This document shows, piece by piece, positions 1 through 12,070 of a stretch of DNA of 64,000 nt. Source of the DNA: Botryotinia globosa (taxonomy: Eukaryota; Ascomycota; Leotiomycetes; Helotiales; Sclerotiniaceae); NCBI GenBank assembly GCA_014898425.1, contig RCSZ01000012.1, forward strand, positions 496,001 to 560,000, written 5' to 3'. The stretch's first letter is position 1, and every line of letters begins with the position of its first letter. A model generated the notes under the pieces. The model did no database searches. It had not been told where the DNA came from and saw only the letters and a list, made by a program, of their open reading frames with translations. Made by a program: the position numbers and the translations under genes.

Positions 1-1058
1 GGTTGAACCGCACTACACTTGACATCATTGGTGCCGCTGGTTTTGGTGTTGATATCAACTCTCTCGAGAATCCCGAAGCTGAAATTCGTGAGGCCTACCG
101 ACTTGTCTTTGCTTTCGACATTGGATCCCGTATCTTGCACGGTCTTCAAGCCTTTATTCCATCCACTAAGTACATCCCCGCCAGGATGAACCGTGATATG
201 GAGAGTTCGCGAAAAATTATTCTCAAGACTGCAACAGATATCATTGACGAGAAGCAAGAACAAGCTGCTCAGAGAACTAACCATAAGGACATCATCGCAT
301 TGATTGCCAAGGATAACCTAAAGATGAAGGAAGCTGGTGAAGAAGGTTTATCTTTCGAGACTATGCGTGATCAAATCATGGTAAGCAGACGTTGTAAACA
401 CCTCGCTATCTTGCGGAAGGCTAATTTACATTGTCCACAGACTTTCCTTGGAGCAGGACACGACACAACAGCAACAGGTTTAGCATGGACAATTCATCTT
501 CTCTCAACACACCCGGAAATTCAAGAGAAACTCAGAGCCGAGATCCGCGAGCACATGCCTTTCCTATTCGATCAAAAAGCCCGTTATGAAGGAAGCGTCG
601 AAAAGACTGATGCGGATCTTCTACCATACCTCGACAATGTCTGCCGTGAATCTCTCCGTTTCATTCCACCCATCCCAATGACAGTCCGACAATCTCTCAA
701 AGACGATAAACTGGGTCCATACACAGTTCCAGGCGGTACAGTCATCTATATTCTCGCAAACACTGTTAACCATCTTCCTATGTACTGGGGTCCCACAGCC
801 AACGTTTTTGACCCTGATCGCTGGAACAAATTGCCTTCTACTTTCACGGCCAATGCTTTCATGACTTTCTTGCAAGGCCCTAGAGGTTGTATTGGACGCA
901 AATTTGCCGAGACCGAAATGAAGGTTTTAATATGCTGTTTACTGAGCATGTACAAGTTTGAGCGTGATGAGAGCGTGGAGAATCCCGAAGACTTGAAGAT
1001 GTGGAGATTGGTTTTGAGACCAAGAGATGGTCTTCAAGTCAAGGTTACTGCCATCTAA
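1..1058 (+). CDS. Cytochrome P450, 5'-truncated by window edge
   Basis: This is the C-terminal two thirds of a microsomal-type P450 monooxygenase, a haem-thiolate enzyme that oxidises small molecules with electrons from a P450 reductase. The frame is already open at base 1, so the membrane anchor and N-terminus lie outside the window. Visible marks in order are the I-helix oxygen-binding motif GAGHDTT, the K-helix ExxR (ESLR), the PERF-like FDPDRW, and the haem loop FLQGPRGCIG with the cysteine ligand. An intron is likely at 381-440 (GTAAGC..CACAG). It is exactly 60 nt and stop-free, so an unspliced reading would insert 20 wrong residues between DQIM and TFLGAGHD. Exons are therefore 1-380 and 441-1058. 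The substrate cannot be told from sequence. An acyltransferase and a second P450 within 8 kb suggest secondary metabolism. Confidence 0.9.
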   Translation, partial: LNRTTLDIIGAAGFGVDINSLENPEAEIREAYRLVFAFDIGSRILHGLQAFIPSTKYIPARMNRDMESSRKIILKTATDIIDEKQEQAAQRTNHKDIIALIAKDNLKMKEAGEEGLSFETMRDQIMVSRRCKHLAILRKANLHCPQTFLGAGHDTTATGLAWTIHLLSTHPEIQEKLRAEIREHMPFLFDQKARYEGSVEKTDADLLPYLDNVCRESLRFIPPIPMTVRQSLKDDKLGPYTVPGGTVIYILANTVNHLPMYWGPTANVFDPDRWNKLPSTFTANAFMTFLQGPRGCIGRKFAETEMKVLICCLLSMYKFERDESVENPEDLKMWRLVLRPRDGLQVKVTAI

Positions 1059-2461
1059 AATTGTTTTATAACGGATAAAATATCAGTGTCAGTCGGCATG
1101 AAGGAAAATTAGGAGATGGTACAGAATCATTTTAATTTTTACATATATTTTTTCACGAAGACTCTTACTTGTAAGAGTTCTGGTCATAGTTTACGTACCG
1201 TATCCTTTCTGTAATATAATTCTTACAAAATACTCGTTTTCTTATATAAACTGACGTGCTCAATGCCGCTCAAAAAGTAAATCGATTCAACTGAAATTTA
1301 AACGTATGGAAGCGTCCCTGATCTCGATGCTAAAAAGCTACAATTCCTTCATAAAAACATTGAGAATATCTTGTCTTGACTTCGAATTGATTGTACTAAA
1401 TCTATTGAGCAGTTATAAATCCGAGTACCATCTGTCGACAATCTGATATTGATACATTTGGTAGATCAAAGATTGAAGAGATGAAGGATCTTGTTATGTC
1501 TTCGCTAAGGGTGTGATGAGCTATGAGTACAACTTTTACAGCAGTCTCGATACTGTCGAATTAAGATCAAAGAGTGTACGTACACACATAAATGATGCAT
1601 AGAAGTCAAAGACGGGCAGAAGTTATAGAGGGGCAGGAGTCAAAGAGGAGCTGTATCCATTCTGCCCGTCCTCGCGACATCGAGAGAAAGCGGGATATCA
1701 AACCCACACAAATGAAAGGAGATCTAGAAATCAATCTTTTTCAAACCCGATTTTAATTTTCTCGTATATTTGAAATTATTGAAATGATAATTGAAGATTC
1801 TTGCTTGAAGGAATTATTGATATTTGAAATTATAAAAAGAAAATAGTTTTTATTCATTTCTGTTATTAAATTCTAACTGAGGTATAGAATTTTGGTGTCC
1901 GACTTATTCTCGAGGTCGCGAACCGCCCTCTTCGTATGAACAGGCAATATTGAAATATGATACCCCATTCCATATTACGTAGGACGCTATCACACACGTC
2001 ATCTGCGCACGAGAGTGGAGAGAAAGCGGGCTATATAACCATTTGTCCGACGGATGCGCTTTGTTAAGGATTGAGAGCATGGTTCTTCCTATCCTCAATG
2101 ATAGAAGGTACAAGTTGGCAGAGTGTACTAGGCACTGGACGTTGTCGAATGTTCCTATTTCTGTAAATTCAAGGATTCTCACTTTGCATACAAGCAATTC
2201 AATTGCATATTAAACATTGGAAGTTCACGAAATGAAAACTTGGGCTGTAGACAGAAGCAATTTTAGAAAGGTAAAAATATATATATATTAGAATTAAAAA
2301 TCTCCACAAAAATCATCTCGCCAAAAAGTTTTCTCCCCAAATTTCAAATATCATCTCAACTGACATGCAGGCTCCATTCCTTGCTTAATATTCTCAAAAA
2401 CCTCGGCATCATCCTCCCCCACCCCGATGATGCGGGATCAATGCATAGCCGCCGTGCCAGC
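1059..2461. other. Intergenic, no supported gene
   Basis: AT-rich spacer between the P450 and the secreted repeat protein. A 97-codon open frame on the minus strand (1904-2197) has no family resemblance and no clear start context, so I do not call it. The stretch at 2270-2290 is a short TA run. Nothing else is recognised. Confidence 0.5.
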
Positions 2462-3074
2462 TTATGCACTGGTGCTTCCCTCTCTGTTAACTGTAACAGG
2501 GTTGCAGACAGCGATTCCGACACAGTCGAGATCAATAGGAATAAGAACCTGGGGCTCAACATCGATCAAAGAATTTCCATGGTTGCTTTGGACTTGCTCC
2601 GCCTGGTTGATGGTTGGGTGAAATCCAGTTTGTTGAATGTTGGCAGGGTCGGCATCAGCGGTTTGGACATCGGTGGGTTGAACATCAGTGGGTTGAACAC
2701 CGGCGGGTTGAGCATCACCTGGTTGAACAGTACCTGGGTGGACTGGAGCTGGATGAACTGGAGTTGGGTGAACCACAACTGGGTGGACTGGAGCTGGGTG
2801 GACCTCAGTTGGGTGGGCTGGGGCCAATGGACCCTTTCCTGCTTGAGCAGCCTCGTATCCTGGGTTTCCTTCATGGCGAGGGATCACCTGTTGATCAATC
2901 TGTTAGAAACAACTTCTCAATAATTCCATTTGAATTTTTACTCACACTGGCGGTACCCCCTGGAATCATTTGGCCCAAATCGGCAATTGATGGGCCCTTG
3001 GCGACGGGAAGAGCAATGCTGAAGTCCGCAAGGACAACGACGAGAGCGAGAGCAGAGATACGTGAGAATTGCAT
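2462..3074 (-). CDS. Small secreted protein with His/Gln-Pro pentapeptide repeats
   Basis: I do not recognise a named family. The model has two exons: 3074-2946 (43 codons, from MQFSRISALAL) and 2899-2462, joined across a 46-nt intron at 2900-2945 (GTGAGT..AACAG), both in phase 0. This gives 188 residues. Residues 1 to about 21 are a classic signal peptide (basic start, ALALVVVLA core, cleavage near SIALP). Residues 73-132 are about twelve five-residue units of the type P-x-x-V-H, changing to P-x-x-V-Q further along. The last 50 residues are non-repetitive and carry one cysteine. No membrane segment follows the signal peptide, so the protein is probably secreted. Repetitive, Pro- and His-rich secreted proteins of fungi are often cell-wall proteins or candidate effectors; that role is inference only. 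Confidence 0.7.
2633..2812 (-). repeat. 15-bp coding minisatellite (pentapeptide repeat)
   Basis: About twelve imperfect 15-bp units encode the P-x-x-V-[HQ] array of the secreted protein. The unit boundaries stay in frame. The first five units end in His and the later ones in Gln. Such an array can change copy number by slippage or recombination without breaking the frame. Confidence 0.8.
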
Positions 3075-4452
3075 GTTTTCGGTTTGGGGTTTTGAGTAAA
3101 CGGGTTGGTTTGAAGATTGATTGTGGAGGGTGAAATGAATGAGTGGATAGTTTGCTAAATGAGTGTGATTGATGAATGAATGTGAAGTGTTTGATGAATT
3201 ATTCGATTTCCAACGCAATGAGAATGAAGATATATACCACAATCCTGGCGACTGACCGATTGTTCGACCAAGATTCCCGGAATCTGCTGATCATACCGAT
3301 CTACCATTTCTGAGACAGCAAGAGACCCCGAAAGGGAGTCTGGTGTTCCTAAGAAGGCCGCTGAGCGAGTAAAGTTTTCCCTACCGCCAGATCTTAGATG
3401 CGAAAGGGAGATCGGCAGATCAGAATCAAGCAGTTATGGATGTAACGGAGCAAACATTAAGCCTACCTTCATTTAACAGTCTTTTTAAACTAACATTAAT
3501 GAACTCCTTGTCGACCGCTTGGAACGCCACAAAGTTACCTTTTTGTGTTCGACAACCATCTCAATATGGTCACGTGATACCATCGCATTCGGATATTTCA
3601 AGCTTGGCGATGTAAGGCCAAGCGAAATCTGGTCAAGTCAGGGACAGCGAAGCTAGCGCCCCCTCAGCTGCCCCACCAAAGCACGGGCAGAGATTCGTTG
3701 TCACCGCTAGAGACCCACCAATTCGGAGAGTTCTATGCAATAGCAAAGGACCACACATAAGACATACTGTACCAGAACGAGGGACTTTCTGCAAATCGCA
3801 ATCTTTGGTGATTCTGCTTGAGTCAAATCTGATTACTCTACTCTGTATACTCTGTAGTTCACGTTATGAACAATTGTCTAGATCGAATCGCCCTGTCTGA
3901 ACTATCTTGCGGAAAGTCGGAATCCGCGGTGTCGATGAACTTTGAACGCCACCATCTCGTCCGCATGTTGAATTTCCTTTCTTAGACGACAATGACATTG
4001 GTACAGTGACTGATATTGAGGATCTCTCCATCCTTTTCCCCGCTATAAAAGTTTATATCATATTTATGGATAGTTAAGTGGATTCAAGAGATCGTCGGCT
4101 AACTTATCGAAGGATCCTTACTGTCGATTGTCAATCGGCATCTTGAATTACCCCCAGAGGACATCATAAACGCAATTAGGCGATAAACTATTCATAGCTC
4201 GTCTAAGTCCGGGAACAAATTTTTAGAAAATTATATTATGTTGGGAGACTAATTTGATATCCACTTCAACAGGGTATGAACGTGCATTTCGCGAAGTGAG
4301 TTATTGTATTGGTAAATTCTGTACTTTGTAGATGTCGCCAGCATCAACTCTATATTCAATAATTTCAAGATGTACATCATTTCAAATAAGATTATTGAAC
4401 ACTACACAGGATAAGAAAGATGACTGACGATAACATGCCCAAAGCCTGGCCC
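3075..4452. other. Intergenic, no supported gene
   Basis: The first 170 bases should hold the promoter and 5' UTR of the secreted repeat protein. The remainder shows only short, unsupported open frames on either strand. I see no RNA gene or transposon end. Confidence 0.5.
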
Positions 4453-5817
4453 TCAAGAGCACCTCCACTCTGCAAATTGACCAAAAACCTTGTCCTCTCT
4501 CAATGCCAACAAACATTCTCTCCGTAAGCCCATGCAAATCTCCAAACCACCCTCTCCAACATTTTCTCCCTCGACCCCGGGAATTCTCGGGAAAATGACA
4601 AAGACTCCATCAGTTTTCAAACTTCTCCACCTGAACCTTTTGCATTTACCACCAAGGTTGTCCCCCCAATCCAGGCCGTAATATGGTTGTCCCGACCAAG
4701 ATGAGCACCCAACATTACGTTGGTAAGATTCAAAGCCGCTTGGCTCTAATCGGTTAAGATCCGACACTTTCTGGATTGCTTTGATTACGTCTTTAACCCT
4801 CGCCTCATCAACGTCACGCACGGATTGGCGAACGATGCTTGCGATGGCTCCAATATCTGTATTATTTGAGGACACTGATATCAGATCAGAGAACGTGCTA
4901 TTGGATTTGGCAATCAACACAACATTTCCAGTGAAAGTGGGCGACATAGCAGGTTGAATGCGGTTGCGTCCGTTGACCGTCATGACGAGCAGGGAAGGAG
5001 TAGATGGCTCGACGGATTTTGAAGTAGCTGCACGTGCCGAAGTTATCCTGGACCAAATGAGTGCAACCAAAGCATCGTTTGTAGAAACCCAAGATAAATC
5101 GTTCGAGCCCTCATTAGCTAGCTCCTTCAGACGTCGCAAAGAATCGTCTGAGAAGAAAAACACACCCGTCCCCACTACATCTGAAGAGACTGAAACGTAT
5201 GGCGTGGAAGATAAATCCTCTGGCAACAGTTTATATTCTGGATAATCCTCCAATCTACCCGTTCCCTGTCCTTGCAATAGAGCAGAGTTATCAATCCATT
5301 CCTCAGTCACCAATTCATACCCATTTCCCCCATGACAGAATGTAGACCACAATTTTAAAACATTAAATATTCCTGCTTCATCCATAACACAATGATGCAC
5401 GGCGCAAACCAGAATAATGCCACCGCTGATGATGTTTGCTTGTGCAAGAAATACTTGAGCATTATTCTTTACAAAATTTGGTAACACATCTCCATCAACT
5501 GCGTCGGTAGGAAATCTGTTGGCTTGAATACTTTGAAAGTCATACTTTGAACTGAGATCCTTCACCGAAAGAATTTCATTGACGCTGAAATAAGGAGCTT
5601 GCACGGCAAGTGAGCCTTTTTGACAATTTAGTTCCCGTGATGGCCCAACTGATGCGGCAAGGATAGGAAATGCTGATATAGTTTCTGAAAGGCCATCTTT
5701 GAGAGTTTGAATGATGTCTTGGGACTTTGAATTGGATGAAAAATAGAGGAGCTTAGGGACGTGGACGTGTGGTGATAGGTGGTCGAGTGGAGAGAGTGGA
5801 TATGGTTCTTTGTTCAT
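4453..5817 (-). CDS. BAHD-like / trichothecene 3-O-acetyltransferase-like acyltransferase
   Basis: A single-exon gene of about 454 residues for a CoA-dependent acyltransferase that would transfer an acyl group to a hydroxyl of a small molecule in the cytosol. The N-terminal YPLSPLDHL motif and the catalytic HxxxD (HHCVMD, His142 and Asp146 counted from the chosen start) are characteristic. The C-terminal DFGWG-type motif appears in degenerate form as LDWGDNLGGK. Length matches the fungal members of this family. I chose the ATG at 5817 because the family normally begins just before the YPLSPLD motif; an in-frame upstream extension to 5871 is possible. It lies between two P450 genes, divergent from the second one across a spacer of about 675 bp, which suits a tailoring step in secondary metabolism. 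The acyl acceptor is unknown. Confidence 0.8.
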   Translation of the reverse strand: MNKEPYPLSPLDHLSPHVHVPKLLYFSSNSKSQDIIQTLKDGLSETISAFPILAASVGPSRELNCQKGSLAVQAPYFSVNEILSVKDLSSKYDFQSIQANRFPTDAVDGDVLPNFVKNNAQVFLAQANIISGGIILVCAVHHCVMDEAGIFNVLKLWSTFCHGGNGYELVTEEWIDNSALLQGQGTGRLEDYPEYKLLPEDLSSTPYVSVSSDVVGTGVFFFSDDSLRRLKELANEGSNDLSWVSTNDALVALIWSRITSARAATSKSVEPSTPSLLVMTVNGRNRIQPAMSPTFTGNVVLIAKSNSTFSDLISVSSNNTDIGAIASIVRQSVRDVDEARVKDVIKAIQKVSDLNRLEPSGFESYQRNVGCSSWSGQPYYGLDWGDNLGGKCKRFRWRSLKTDGVFVIFPRIPGVEGENVGEGGLEICMGLRRECLLALREDKVFGQFAEWRCS

Positions 5818-6492
5818 GGTTTCGATGTAGAGTATAGATACAAATTGTGGAAGCAAGTTTTTGAACAGCAAGATGACATGTAATTGATTTCAATAGAACA
5901 TGAATACTCTGGGTGATTCTTGGTTTTATTACAACTTACAACCAGTGCATTCGACGATGAACTGGCACAACGAATATTGACAACGCACACCAATTCATCG
6001 GGCATCTCACTTGTAGAAACACTCATACCCATATCCCTTGATAGTTCCTACTTAGCTCAGCACAATCCTCTTTTCAATAATTGACGTACTAGTAATAATC
6101 CAGGTTATAGTATTGTGGACCGCTGTACCGAGGATATGATCTGCACGCACTAGCGGTACCCTGACTAGGCCTTTCGATGAAGCTTATCCAAGTTCCGAAA
6201 TATTATATTTGGCAATAATGGCACTGTAAAGGCGTTATAGCAACGCTCATGAATTATGCATAGTCTAAGGTATATCACAATTAGCTCACTCTATTTTGTT
6301 TTTTTGAAGATCTTCGCAATGTCCAGTTGATGTATGTAGCTACTCACTCTTCCTTTGATCCCTGTTCCAATCGAAGTTCCTCTCGACAAGATTTTACTTA
6401 CCATTCTATTATGCTCCATTGACAAGTACCATTTGAATTGATAAGATTCTCGAACACCTGAGATCATCAAAATATCATCAATTCATTAATTC
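5818..6492. promoter_or_regulatory. Shared spacer between divergent acyltransferase and P450
   Basis: The two enzyme genes point away from each other, so this 675-bp stretch must hold both promoters. No particular transcription-factor site could be assigned with confidence. Co-regulation is inferred from layout only. Confidence 0.4.
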
Positions 6493-8219
6493 ATGTATAT
6501 CTTTTCTCTTTCTTTGTATATTGGCGTTTTTGCCGTTCTTTCGAAATGTATTTCCATCTTCCTCACCCAGCGAAGACGCCTACAAGAGTCGGAACGGCAT
6601 GGCTGCGCGCCCCCTCCAACAGTGTCTAGATCTGATCCCTTGGGCATCATGAGTGTTCTTGCAGCGGCGAGAGCAAACCGCGAAGGAAGAAGCCCGATAT
6701 GGTTCATGGAACTTATGGATAAGATATCACCGGATACTTTGACTGTGAGGGGAATGGTTTTGGACACTGAGATTATTATTACAAGAGATCCAAGCTTGGT
6801 ACAGTTCATTCTACAAACTGAGGCAAACAAATGGGATATCGGACCACAAAGGAGGGAGATTTGGAGTCCCCTTCTCGGCGATGCTATATTCACTGCTCAA
6901 GGTATGTCACTTCCACTTGATGATGATGAACATGCAATAAGTTTTTATATATTACGAACGCTAATTTCAAGAACACAGGCGATGCATGGAAACACTCCAG
7001 ACAACTTGTACGACCACAATTTTCGAGAGATAGAGTATCAGATCTCGATCTAGAAGAGCGACACGTCCAGGCACTATTTGCTCGGCATGAACTTCAAAGC
7101 ACTCACGATGGCTGGACAGGAAAAGTTGATCTAGCCCCTTTGTTCTACAATTTGACTTTGGACGTCTCAACTGAGTTCCTCTATGGAAAATCTGTACATT
7201 CTCAAGAAGCAGGCAATACAGCCAGTCCAAACCCTATACAGAGCACAGAAGACACGGATTTTCGTACTTTCGGACGTCATCTTGATGCAGGAAAAGAAAC
7301 ATTATTCATGAAAGGTATTGCTGGTCGGTGGAATGGATTTGTCAAAGGCCGCAACTTTGATTATCACCGCGACGAGGTGCATCGAATGGTCGACAAATTC
7401 GTGGAAGGATGCCTCCGTCAAACCCGGGACGAGAAAAGGCCAGAACCCGATTCGGAGAAAAAGCCATTTTCGCTTTTGGATGAATTGGCAAAGGTAAATC
7501 AGGACCCAGTCCAGCTTCGCCACGAAACACTGCAAGTACTTAACGCTGGGCGCGACACAACTGGTTCATTGCTCGGTTGGATATTCTATTTCCTTGCACG
7601 TAGTCCAGATATCTACTCCAAACTTCGAAGCATCATTCTCTCTGACTTTGGACCATCCGGTTCAGAGATCTCATTTCAATCTTTGCGATCTTGTAAATAT
7701 CTACAATATGTGATTGACGAGTCGCTAAGAGTCGGTGCACCTGTTCCATTGAACGATCGCACTTGTAATCAAGATACTGTTTTACCACGCGGAGGAGGTC
7801 CTGATGGTACACAGCCTATGTTCTTACCAGCTGGGTCAAGAGTGTTGGTATCAACATACGCGATGCAATACAGGAAAGATATCTGGGGTGAGGATGCCGA
7901 CAAGTTCAGGCCTGAGAGATGGGAAGGGAGAAGGGCCGGATGGGAATTTATTCCCTTCGGTGGAGGTCCAAGGAAATGTATCGGTCGTAAGTTTCCCCGT
8001 CTTTGAGATGCCAAATCTAGAGATAGCTAATTTGTATTGGCAGAACAATTTTCGTTGACTGAGACTTCATATATTATTATAAGATTTCTTCAAAAGTATG
8101 ATCAGATTGAGAATTTAGAGAAACCAGGCCCAGTACTATATCACCATACTGTCACAAATCGAAGTAGGAACGGCGTACAGGTTAGATTGCATAAGGCAGA
8201 TCCTTTGAGTATCGTTTGA
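6493..8219 (+). CDS. Cytochrome P450, CYP52-like (alkane/fatty-acid hydroxylase type)
   Basis: A complete three-exon P450 of 530 residues: exons 6493-6901, 6979-7986 and 8044-8219, with introns of 77 and 57 nt. The N-terminus has a hydrophobic anchor (IFSLSLYIGVFAVL) followed by a basic stretch, as in ER-bound P450s. Later landmarks are the I-helix NAGRDTT, ExxR (ESLR), FRPERW, and the haem loop FGGGPRKCIG with its cysteine. After the second splice the sequence reads CIGQQFSLTETSY, which matches the CYP52-type CLGQQFALTE signature and confirms the junction. CYP52 relatives hydroxylate the ends of alkanes and fatty acids, but many filamentous-fungal members serve secondary metabolism. Context with an acyltransferase and another P450 favours the latter. 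The exact substrate is unknown. Confidence 0.9.
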
Positions 8220-11200
8220 TTTGTGGGGTTTAATTGGGACGTTCGGAGTGTATACCATGGTTCCATTGTTTTATTATTTTTAATTAATCTTCTATACTAT
8301 TGCTATGAGCACAGTGTCCAAAATACAAGGACACTTGTGCCGCTGCCATGTTACCAACAAACTCCATCACTAAACTTCGTGACTATGAGAATCAAGAACA
8401 AAGTGTAAATCGAATCGGGTAATCATTGTGTTATCCATGAATACATGGAAAAATGCGATGTTACATCTCTACAAACTTGCATACTATTCAGCATCGCATT
8501 GGCGTCTACTCATGCTAATTCGTGATTTAAAGCTGGGCTACCAGACTATGATTTGAGTAAGCTATTAATAGCAGAAAAGAATGTCAGACTTCGAGACGAA
8601 CCCAGTATTGCAAATACTCAGATTGTTTCAATCGGCTTCAAGGGTTGACAACTTCTGACTGACAGACTCCAGCCGGGAAAGCCATTAAATGTAGGCCATC
8701 ACTTCATATATGATCTGGCAACTCTTGTTTTCCAACTGAGCCAGTTTTAATAGGGTTGACGTTTCTATAGATTATCAATAATCAAGCAATCTGTTACGTC
8801 GATGATTGGAGTTGCTGACTCCACGTATGACAGAAACAATATGGGGAAAGGACGTTAATTACTCATTTCACCACGCACAAAATAAGGTAGCAATTCTATT
8901 CATAACATCTCTATTTCTAACTTTCAGATAATTGATGTATACTTCCTTCATCATTCACCTTCTCTCCTGACGACTCCATACATGTTCGTAGAGGCCAAAG
9001 GAAATTGTACTTGAGCTTTTTCAGCGGTGTTTCATCGTGGTTCATAGTTGTTATCGCAGCATTTGGACGCAATCACCAATAATTATCTCAAAGGTGGCAA
9101 TGAAAATTGATCTCCCAATCTCACAGCTTTTTCATAGCATTGTTGAGGAAATGGCCTTTCTTGGGCCTGGCAATGACTCTTGACCGAACGCCAAAAGGAT
9201 TCATCTGATCAGAAACACCTTTGAATATTAAGCCATACCATTATTGGAACTATACACTGAGTGATCTGAGTTATGCTGCCGTTATTAGATGCCTACCCAC
9301 TTTCAGTGCAGATATATTATGAGATTGCTATCCGTGCCACACTTGACTTGAAGCATTTCAATATCCGCATGGAAACGGGTGCAAAACGAGAATAGGGTAA
9401 ATGCCAGAGACCTGACAAGTCAAACAACTCTAATTAAATATGGATTGAGCAGTGGCCATCAAATCCATCTCTGTCCTTCAGTCATTCAGTCCTGCTGTGC
9501 TTTTGAAGTTCGCATTATCAGGATTCTTCGCCACCTTTGGCTTTGCAAGAAAGCTCGATCTGAGCTGGTCATTGCACATCTGAATCCAATAAGACGTGAA
9601 CTGCAACAGGATGCCGCCATCGAATCCCTGGTCCAAGATTTGAAGCCACCATGATTTAACTGATGAATTTAATTAACGGTTTGTTCATATCCCAGGCTTC
9701 CAAGTTCATTCTCAACTTTCCGGATACTTCCGAATATTGGAATATTTGTGAATTAATTCTTGTCTAGCTTAGGAGAATTTTGAATGTACAAATACTTTAC
9801 ACCGTTCCTGATGAACGTAGGTCATGACTTGAAAGCATACAAAGAGTGATACTCTTAATTCCAGGACATTCGATCTTGCAAGGCCCTTCTGGCACTGTTG
9901 AAAAGAAACTCGAGATCCCGAAACATAAACGCCGACTTTGTCGCTCCCTCGCTATCAAATCAAAAAAACATCAAGTGAGACCAATCAAAAGAATCAATTC
10001 GCCATTCATTTCTCTAATCATCTCTTCGCTGCCTCATTACTTCACCCGCCATTAGCCTTCAATTCTTAGAAAACTCTTGCAAAGTAGCTGATTCTTTGAC
10101 ATGTAAGTATATCAACATCTCTCTGAAAACTACATCAGGAGATGTGACATTTAGGCTACTCTGGAATAAAAAGCTCATGATCTTGAGACGGATGATTCTT
10201 TCTAGAATGGAGAGGAAGACTTCTTCTTATATGGTTGCTACTGACCTCGGGAAGCTCTGTTCACGACGATGAAGAAACATTGAGTTGTTGACTGCAACAA
10301 TCATCTCAATATCAAAACTTTTGAACTCTTCTGGATTGTCAACATAGAAGAATATCACAACAAACTGTTTATGAATGCTTTGGTATCCATAGATACCTAG
10401 TGGAGGTATACAGAAAACGGCCGGGGAGATCCTGAATTTTTCGTGCCCGCGGGGTTGGAAGTGTGGCTGGTGCAAGTCTATGTGGCGCGAGAAGTGAGCT
10501 CCACCTGGGCAGCTTTACGAAACGACGACAATCTAACTATTTTGATATCTGCGAGATTGCCAGGAAAAGTCTCATGGCACATCTCAATTACTCTCTAAAG
10601 TTCGTGTCGTGTTGATAATGCCAGAGGCTGGTCAATACTTTCATGATGTAATTCAAGATTATAAAAAGCAGAATCCCATTGAAACTTCGCTCCCGAAGCA
10701 ACGCGTGAGTGGAGAGCAGAAGGACTGTGTCAACATGCATCTTCATCTCCTACATAGATGCTCAGTCCATGTGTATATCTACCGTGGAGTCTTCTGTGGA
10801 TATTGTTGATATGGCTTTAACATCCGCATACGAAATACATGGCGATGTGATGACTTTCTTTGGCAATGGCTGAATGAATCGATCAATGGACTCCCGAGGT
10901 CGTTAATAACATAACTCAGAATAGTTTCAGAGGCGGAATATGAACTGTTTTGTACACGAGCAACCGCAATCATTCAATCCAACATACCCAGTCATGCAAA
11001 GATGAACAAATGGAACTCATTGGACCGAGATTCTTATCGACATGCAACCCACCATTCTTCACGAGTACATGGACGAAACCAAATAGTTTCAATAGATACC
11101 ATGTGGTCATCCAAGCGGAAGACACGAAAGATATTGACATACTCACCTTCACGTGTAAAACGTCTAGCAGGAGACATTCGACTCGGATCTTTCCAAAGAG

Positions 11201-12070
11201 GCTCGCATATAATAGGAAGTGGATGAGGAAAAGAGGTGGTACGATGAGTGTGTATTTGCAAAAGCTACAATCGCAGACTGGGCCATCAAGAGGAAGAAAT
11301 ACGCCATTGAATAGAGCCGCAAAAATCTTGCGGAAACGAACAAAGTGAGAACTATCAGGAAACAAGAGGATTCGACCAAGTATCAGAAGGAATTTGAGGA
11401 CGGGTTCAAGGTCGTAGTTGAGATATTGAATAGCCACAAGCAGAACTACTAGTTTAAAAGAAGGAGGTTGATCATGCTGTTCCTACAGTAGAAGGAAGAA
11501 GAGGGGAAAGGATCAGAGTATGGATTTTGAACTTGGACTTTCGTCAATAAAATCATGCCAAGCAGAATGAATCAAGTGAATGCGAAGCTCAAATGAAGCA
11601 CGTGGTTTTCCAAAGTATATCTTGCATGCGCGACCGTCGCACTATTTAAACACTACACAGTCTGTCTCATGCTTTTCCTCGATTTATTTATTTTCATTTG
11701 TTCGTTGTCCTCCACGGGCGTCCGTGGAACAGGAGGATACTCTGGACCATGACTGAACAGGGGATGAAACGGCGTTGTGAGAGTGCATGTATTCAGCTAG
11801 GAAATGCGTAGCGTGTATGGAAAGGCTCGATATTCGGGGCTGGATACAATACATACATATATGTGGCATAAAAGATGGTCTCGAGAGAATTTTCACATAT
11901 TCAATCGACATGACCACCGGGATGTTTCCATCCAAAACGATATCGGAGGAGGTTTAGTCTATATAGTATGTAGTAGCGCTTTCATTGACGAACAGCCATC
12001 CATCAAAACAACTGACAAGATCAGACAGAGACAGCAGCATGGACAAAAACAAAAAGTCTAAAAAGAATTC
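8220..12070. other. Long gene-poor stretch
   Basis: About 3.8 kb without a clear gene. Open frames are short and overlap on both strands. The only part that reads like protein is 10.2-11.45 kb, described separately. No inverted terminal repeats, LTRs or transposase motifs were seen. Confidence 0.5.
10727..11452 (+). pseudogene. Possible decayed coding region, strand uncertain
   Basis: One plus-strand frame reads as protein but is broken by about a dozen stops. Near its end, from 11237, it contains WYDECVFAKATIADWAIKRK and, after a TAG, a Lys/Glu-rich stretch ending at 11452. Many of the stops could come from CAA, CAG or CGA by a single C-to-T change, as expected from repeat-induced point mutation or neutral decay. 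Minus-strand frames over the same bases (10970-11437 and 11034-11261) are also open, so an antisense gene remnant is an alternative. I do not recognise the family. Confidence 0.25.

Noticed and set aside
2381..2923. 180-codon plus-strand frame rich in Trp, Leu and Asn
   Set aside because: Antisense of the pentapeptide repeat of the secreted protein; the minus strand has the signal peptide and a proper intron.
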